In this document: in pieces, positions 5,957 to 10,036 of the stretch
Numbering within the stretch: position 1 is the stretch's first letter
Layout: each line of letters begins with the position of its first letter
NCBI GenBank assembly: GCA_045545435.1
Contig: JAZQAV010000125.1
Location: 1-10,036, forward strand
Length of the DNA: 10,036 nt
Source: UMGS1502 sp045545435
Lineage (GTDB): Bacteria > Actinomycetota > Coriobacteriia > Coriobacteriales > Eggerthellaceae
Direction of reading: 5' to 3'
Translations under genes and position numbers: made by a program
Notes under the pieces: model-generated
Seen by the model: the letters and a program-made list of their open reading frames with translations, nothing else
Databases searched by the model: none
What the model was told of the DNA's origin: nothing

Positions 5957-5990
5957 CAAAAATCATATTAGAAACCGTTGGCGACCAAGG

Positions 5991-7127
5991 TTAGTAGGGT
6001 TTCACCACCGAATAATCGCCCTCATCGAAGTAACCGGTCATGCCAGTTTCGGCAACACCCACATTGGTGTTTACCGCATGGATGATGCTGGTGATGTTAC
6101 CGTAGTCATCAACGCCAGAGACGATGGCTACATGGCCAGCGTTAACAACAAGGTCTCCAATTTCGGCGCCCGCCGATTGCTCGTAACCCATAAAGGTATA
6201 CGTGGTGCCCAGACGGTTGCCGTACTCACCGGTGATGGCATAGCTCACCAGGCCGGAGCAGTCAAAGCCGCCCCATGAGCCGCCCGTGCCGCCCCATACG
6301 TATGCAGAGCCGATCATGGCACGTGCGCGGTCAACGATGGAATTGCCTGTGGCGGCGGTATAGGAGGCAACCGACGAATAGGTGGTGCCGGTGTTTGCAT
6401 CGTATACCGAGCCGTCGGAGTTGATGGTTGCGCCATACTCGGCAGCGGCTGCAGCGTAGTAGTCAACCTGAGCGGCCGCTTGCTCGGCAGCGTATGCGGC
6501 CTGGGCTTCAGCACTGAGCTGCTCGTACACAGCGCGCATTTCCTCAATGGCCTCTTGAGCCTTTTGATACGCCACGTTAGCTTCGTTTGCCTTGGTTTGA
6601 GCTATAGCAGCCTGCTCTTCGAAGATCTTGCGCTTCTCATCCTGCTCAGCGCGCAAATCCTTGGCCTCCTGGACCAAAGCGGCATCGTTGTCGTTCATGC
6701 GACCCAGCAAATCCCAGTTGGTGGTGAACTGCTCGAACGAAGCAGAGCCCAAAAGCAGATCGAGCATGGTGGAAGCACCGGAGCGATACATCGAACGTGC
6801 GCGATCGCCCAAACGTTCCTGAATTTCATCCATGCGCGCATTGATTCGGTCGATTTCGGCCTGCGCAGCGTTGCGGTTTACGATTGCGTTCTCGTACTCG
6901 CTGAGCGCACCAAGATATTCGCTGTAGTACTGATTTGCGGTTTCCTCCATTGCGGAGAGCTCGTTAAGGGCCTCATCAGCACGAGCCTGAATCTCTGCGG
7001 CCGATTCCGCATAAGCCGGCTCTACGGCAACGGGGGCACCCGTTGCAAAAAGCGTTCCCGCCAAAACGGCGCCACAGACGCCCATAATAATTCGCTTGCT
7101 ATCAGCAGCGTGCAGAACATGTAGCAT
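5991..7127 (-). CDS. Secreted coiled-coil NlpC/P60 peptidoglycan endopeptidase (PcsB/CwlO/RipA-like)
   Basis: This is a predicted cell-wall hydrolase that cleaves peptide stems. In the 378-residue form, residues 1-40 are a Sec signal peptide (basic start, hydrophobic IIMGVCGAVLAGTLFATGA, cleavage after AYA). Residues ~42-225 are a Glu/Ala/Gln-rich coiled coil containing TMLDLLLGSASFEQFTTNWD, as in PcsB-type proteins. A short Ser/Thr/Gly linker follows, and ~262-378 is the NlpC/P60 domain with Cys290 (FDCSGLVSYAI), His332 (AGHVAIVSG) and His350 (IIHAVN) as the expected Cys-His-His triad. The ATG at 7125-7127 follows GGAGG (7135-7139) by 7 bases; an in-frame ATG at 7148 lies upstream of that site and is rejected. 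In PcsB/CwlO relatives the coiled coil docks on FtsEX, which controls activity; this is inferred here. The gene is monocistronic or followed by readthrough into rnhA. Confidence 0.93.
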   Translation of the reverse strand: MLHVLHAADSKRIIMGVCGAVLAGTLFATGAPVAVEPAYAESAAEIQARADEALNELSAMEETANQYYSEYLGALSEYENAIVNRNAAQAEIDRINARMDEIQERLGDRARSMYRSGASTMLDLLLGSASFEQFTTNWDLLGRMNDNDAALVQEAKDLRAEQDEKRKIFEEQAAIAQTKANEANVAYQKAQEAIEEMRAVYEQLSAEAQAAYAAEQAAAQVDYYAAAAAEYGATINSDGSVYDANTGTTYSSVASYTAATGNSIVDRARAMIGSAYVWGGTGGSWGGFDCSGLVSYAITGEYGNRLGTTYTFMGYEQSAGAEIGDLVVNAGHVAIVSGVDDYGNITSIIHAVNTNVGVAETGMTGYFDEGDYSVVKPY

Positions 7128-7184
7128 CCTGAAACCTCCGTAGCTCATTTGGTCTGCTTGCTTACTAGCCTATCGCGTAGTTTG

Positions 7185-7241
7185 GTTATAGTTCGGTTGC
7201 AAAAGCTCGTACTAGCGTAACATACCTAAAGCGTTTGTCCA
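7185..7241 (-). promoter_or_regulatory. Candidate promoter region of the NlpC/P60 gene
   Basis: On the minus strand TGGACA (7236-7241) is followed after 16 bases by TACGCT (7214-7219), the latter carrying an upstream TG (extended -10). An alternative -10, TATAAC (7185-7190), has no good -35. Either would give a leader of roughly 50-80 nt. These are hexamer matches by eye and remain weak. Confidence 0.3.
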
Positions 7242-7251
7242 AAATACGTTC

Positions 7252-7303
7252 CCAAAACAACAGAGAAAGCGGATCCCAATCAATCAATTCCGCTTTCTCT
7301 GTT
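7252..7303 (-). terminator. Strong intrinsic terminator after the sppA/metG-like unit
   Basis: AACAGAGAAAGCGGA (7259-7273) and TCCGCTTTCTCTGTT (7289-7303) form a perfect 15-bp stem. The 15-base loop contains three ATTG/CAAT units in tandem. The minus-strand transcript continues GTTTTGG after the stem, which itself ends in CTGTT, giving a U-rich release region. The plus-strand side (TACGTTTTG) is weaker. It begins 57 bases past the stop codon of the tRNA ligase gene. Confidence 0.85.
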
Positions 7304-7360
7304 TACGTTTTGCCTGTTCAAAGAGCTATGGAGTGAGCGACGTTGTTGACGGTTTCTCCA

Positions 7361-9376
7361 TTATTTCGTGTATTGGGACGGATGTTTTTTAAAGAAGTCG
7401 GTACGCGGCGGCAACTCGCGAACCGCATGATCGCGCTCTTGGTTTTGCGCGAGTTCCGCCAAGGAAGCAAAATCATGATCCCAGCTGAAGAACTGCTCGG
7501 GCGGGAAATCGAGGTACGAGCAAATGCTCTCGCAGCCTGCGGGAACAACCGGATGCATGAGAAGCGTTGCAATCCACAAAAGATAGGCGGTGTCTGTCAG
7601 CACCTGGCGGCGCAACGAAGCATCGCCGTCGTTTTCCGCACGCTTGATACCATCTGCCCAATGCTTGTTCACCACGCGAATGAACTCGTCCATAAGCGAC
7701 ATAACCGAATGCAGCTCGGCCTTTTTCATGAGGGCGTCATAAGAAGCGAGCGCTTTGTGCGCAGCAGCAACAACTTCTTCGGTAGGCGCGTCAAGCGGAA
7801 TGCATCCCGCAAAGTTATTTTTCGCTTCGTACAAAACACTGCGGGCAACGCGATTGAAAACGTTGGTAAGAAGCGCACCCTCTTTAAGAACCGGATCGGC
7901 CACGCGCGGGTCGTCGCGCTCTTCAGGTTTTGCCGTGAACGGTTTCGGCTTGAAACCAACCGATTTTTGGTCGAGGCCCAACGCCAAGAAGTGAGCACGC
8001 AGCTGCTCTACCGTGTAATGCTCGAGCAATTCATCGGCCGAAGGGGGCTTGATGTCGCTTGACGAAGACGCCTTCTTATTGCCCAGAAGCACATGATGGT
8101 TTGCTATGAGCATGGTTTGGCGCATGGGGCGCTCAACCGCATCATGCGAGAAAACGCCGCCCGGCAGCAGCGCATGCCACAACGCGGGCTGCGCCACGCC
8201 GTAGAAGTACAGGTTGTCCTGGCCGATGAACTGGTAAACCTGCGCATCGGGATCGCACCAGAAGTCTTCCCAGCTGTTGGCATCAAGACCAAGCTGGTCA
8301 TTGGCCGCAATGGTAAACGAGATGGGCGCCCACAAGCTCTCGGGCCAGCACCATACCGTCAGGCCTTCAACGCCGTCGATAACGGGAGCCTTAACGCCCC
8401 ACTCGATATTGCCCGTGATCCTGAAAGGCACGAGGGCCTTCCCCGTGCGGAAGCGCATCCCCTGCGCACGCAAAATGTCGCGAGCCTGATCGCGCTGTTC
8501 TATAGTTGCAAACTCAAGCTCGAAACTCTGCTTGCCCTTCTCGGGCTCGTGCATGCGATGCGCGGGAAGCTGCGAAGCAAGCTGTTGGTACTGCTCCTGC
8601 AAATCGGACTTAATGTAGATGATGGGCGGCACCAAGAATTCGTTGATAACCTGCGAAACAATAGGCCTCACGTTGGGATCGGCTTCAAGCTCTGCCACGT
8701 GCTGCGAAAGATACTGGGCGAATGCGGGCAAATCGAAATACCAGTTGTCAACGGGGCGCATCTCGGGAACCGTGCCGGTAAGCGTCGACTTGGGCGCTAT
8801 GAGCTCTTCGGGTGCATAGCTGTGACCAAGGTCGCACTCGTCGGCATACGCGTGCTCGGATTTGCATCCCTGCACCGGGCAGCGACCTTGCACCTGGCGT
8901 CCGTTGAGGAAGGTTTGCGCCTGGGCGTCGTAAAACTGCAGCGTCGAACGCTTATGCAAAAAGCCGTTCTCGTACAAACGCGTGATGAAGTTCTCAGTGA
9001 GCCGTTGGTGAACCTCGCCCGCATGGCCAATGCCCGACCCCTCATAAATGGAGAGGCTGATGTCGTACGCATCGAGCGTGCGCTTTTGTGCGTCGTGGTT
9101 GGCCTGCACGTAATCGGCTATGGTGCCGTTGAACTCGCCAGCTTCCACCAGCTTGCGGTAGCCCTCGTTGATAGGAGAACCAAAGCAGTCGGTTCCGCTT
9201 ATGAAGCGCACGTTGTCGGAACCAATGCGGTCGCGCAAAAAGCGCGCGTACGCGTCTGCGGGAACGAAAACGCCCGCTATGTGACCGAAGTGCAGCGGTT
9301 TGTTGCCATAGGGCATACCCGCTGTTACCACTGCGCGCTTGGGCCACACGATGCGTTTGTCGCGAACGTAAGTCAT
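7361..9376 (-). CDS. metG: Methionyl-tRNA-synthetase-like class I tRNA ligase with altered KMSKS loop
   Basis: This class I aminoacyl-tRNA synthetase is closest in layout to MetRS, which charges tRNA-Met. Numbered from the ATG at 9374-9376 (671 residues): nucleotide fold with MPYGNKPLHFGH (21-32, HIGH motif HFGH); ISGTDCFGSPI; a metal knuckle Cys166, Cys171, Cys181, His185; VDNWYFDL; FIGQDN (383-388), the MetRS-type FIGKD site; and a helical anticodon-binding domain from ~505 (NVFNRVARSV, MDEFIRVVNKHW). The usual KMSKS loop reads GNKKASSSS (432-440), and a segment at ~251-321 (PPIIYIKSDL onward) looks like an insertion in the catalytic domain. No C-terminal Trbp111-like domain is seen. GTG (9403) and TTG (9394) starts are also in frame; TTG has AGAAGGTGG 5 bases upstream, whereas the ATG lacks a ribosome site but lies 7 bases after the sppA stop. 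The symbol reflects family similarity; a standard metG may exist elsewhere. Confidence 0.85.
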   Translation of the reverse strand: MTYVRDKRIVWPKRAVVTAGMPYGNKPLHFGHIAGVFVPADAYARFLRDRIGSDNVRFISGTDCFGSPINEGYRKLVEAGEFNGTIADYVQANHDAQKRTLDAYDISLSIYEGSGIGHAGEVHQRLTENFITRLYENGFLHKRSTLQFYDAQAQTFLNGRQVQGRCPVQGCKSEHAYADECDLGHSYAPEELIAPKSTLTGTVPEMRPVDNWYFDLPAFAQYLSQHVAELEADPNVRPIVSQVINEFLVPPIIYIKSDLQEQYQQLASQLPAHRMHEPEKGKQSFELEFATIEQRDQARDILRAQGMRFRTGKALVPFRITGNIEWGVKAPVIDGVEGLTVWCWPESLWAPISFTIAANDQLGLDANSWEDFWCDPDAQVYQFIGQDNLYFYGVAQPALWHALLPGGVFSHDAVERPMRQTMLIANHHVLLGNKKASSSSDIKPPSADELLEHYTVEQLRAHFLALGLDQKSVGFKPKPFTAKPEERDDPRVADPVLKEGALLTNVFNRVARSVLYEAKNNFAGCIPLDAPTEEVVAAAHKALASYDALMKKAELHSVMSLMDEFIRVVNKHWADGIKRAENDGDASLRRQVLTDTAYLLWIATLLMHPVVPAGCESICSYLDFPPEQFFSWDHDFASLAELAQNQERDHAVRELPPRTDFFKKHPSQYTK

Positions 9377-9383
9377 AGAATCG

Positions 9384-10036
9384 CTAGTGGGCAAGAATTC
9401 CACCTTCTTCGCTTTCTTTCAAAAGAGTAGCCAGTTGGTCCAAGGATAGCTCATGCTTGGAAAGCAGATAGGCCAAGCTGGACAGGTCATAGGTTTCAAT
9501 ATAAAGGTCGTACGTCTCGTACGAACTCACACCTGCAAGCTGCGCGGCTTTCGCTGTCGCGTCTTCAAGGGTGCCCACCTCATCGGCTATGCCGTTTTTA
9601 ACTGCGGTAGTCCCCGCAAAGGGCAAACCCGTCGCAAGTTCACGCACTTGGCTCACGGACATCCCGCGACCATCGGCAACGTTTTCGATAAACGCATCGT
9701 TGATTTCGTTCACCATTTCCTGATAGTAGGCGCGTTCCTCTTCGGTGAGCGGACGGTAGCCGTAGCTGGAATCTTTGCTGTCGGCCGAAGCGATGGTGTC
9801 CACGTTAATGCCCAGCTTTTCCATAAGTTCGGAGATGTCGAAGCTGGTCATAATCGTGCCGATGGCGCCGATTTCGGTGGTTTTCGCCACATAGATGTAA
9901 TCGGCCTGCGACGAGATTTCGTACGCTGCAGAAGCGTTGATGGAAGCACTTGAAACCACCACGGGCTTATGGGTGCTTTCACGGAATTGGCGCAGGTAGG
10001 TAGACATCTCCTCGCCTGCCGTGGCAGTTCCGCCGC
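9384..10036 (-). CDS. sppA: Signal peptide peptidase SppA, C-terminal part (runs off right edge)
   Basis: SppA is a membrane-anchored Ser/Lys protease (family S49) that degrades leftover signal peptides. The frame is open through the window edge, and the first residues seen, GGTATAGEE, fit the conserved PGG turn followed by a helix, so the ATG at 10007 is internal. Counting from that Met, Ser26 in INASAAYEISSQADYIYV is the expected nucleophile (usual form ASGGYY), and Lys78 in ADSKDSSYGYRPLTEEERAY is the general base. GAIGTIM and ADGRGMSVSQVRELATGLPF, with the typical A-V/K-GIADEVGTL end, complete the fold. About 35 residues after that motif form a helical C-terminal tail. The gene overlaps nothing and lies 7 bases before the downstream tRNA ligase start, so the two are probably cotranscribed. 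The N-terminal membrane anchor lies outside the window. Confidence 0.92.
   Translation of the reverse strand, partial: GGTATAGEEMSTYLRQFRESTHKPVVVSSASINASAAYEISSQADYIYVAKTTEIGAIGTIMTSFDISELMEKLGINVDTIASADSKDSSYGYRPLTEEERAYYQEMVNEINDAFIENVADGRGMSVSQVRELATGLPFAGTTAVKNGIADEVGTLEDATAKAAQLAGVSSYETYDLYIETYDLSSLAYLLSKHELSLDQLATLLKESEEGGILAH

Noticed and set aside
5903..5959. Longer rnhA start (19 extra residues)
   Set aside because: The extra codons are the arms of the perfect terminator hairpin; the GTG at 5902 has an ideal ribosome site and matches the family start.
7274..7288. Three ATTG units in the terminator loop as a repeat array or CRISPR fragment
   Set aside because: A 4-base unit repeated three times in a loop is too short; no spacers or further units exist.
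8093..9430. 445-codon open frame on the plus strand opposite the tRNA ligase gene
   Set aside because: It is a codon-usage shadow: no ribosome site, no recognisable domain, and fully antisense to a gene with clear motifs.

Overview
The window looks like core chromosome of a moderately GC-rich actinobacterium, most probably a gut Coriobacteriia/Eggerthellales-type organism. This rests on the style of the proteins (Ala/Glu-rich ribosomal S2 tail, PcsB-like NlpC/P60 protein, unusual class I methionyl-type tRNA ligase) and on GTG starts with strong purine-rich Shine-Dalgarno sites. The taxon is an inference; no rRNA or marker search could be run.

Layout, left to right. (1) 1-1111, minus strand: rpsB followed by the 5' part of tsf, the classic S2/EF-Ts pair; tsf runs off the left edge. 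(2) 1112-1420: rpsB leader and candidate promoter, plus the intrinsic terminator of the next unit. (3) 1421-3958, minus strand: a two-gene unit of a 95-residue one-TM protein with PacL/DUF1490-like architecture and a 712-residue P1B-type metal ATPase with an atypical TM metal site (SCG instead of CPx) and no CxxC in its N-terminal domain. (4) 3959-4675: an AT-rich control region with a good minus-strand promoter, an 18-bp perfect palindrome, and a divergent 26-codon micro-ORF (4355-4435) with an excellent Shine-Dalgarno that encodes a single hydrophobic helix. (5) 4676-5272, plus strand: engB (YihA/YsxC GTPase). (6) 5411-5902, minus strand: rnhA, convergent with engB, with a tandem near-copy of its own 3' end just beyond the stop. 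(7) 5991-7127, minus strand: a secreted coiled-coil NlpC/P60 endopeptidase whose terminator hairpin lies against the rnhA ribosome binding site. (8) 7361-10036, minus strand: sppA (3' part, runs off the right edge) and a methionyl-tRNA-synthetase-like gene 7 bases downstream, ended by a 15-bp perfect terminator stem.

Most genes are housekeeping: translation (rpsB, tsf, metG-like), ribosome assembly (engB), RNA:DNA hybrid removal (rnhA), envelope maintenance (NlpC/P60, sppA). The part most likely to be an under-described system is 1421-4435: an orphan-metal P1B ATPase, its small membrane partner, a divergent 26-residue membrane micro-protein, and a shared palindromic control region. I infer a metal-efflux module; the metal and the role of the micro-protein cannot be read from sequence.
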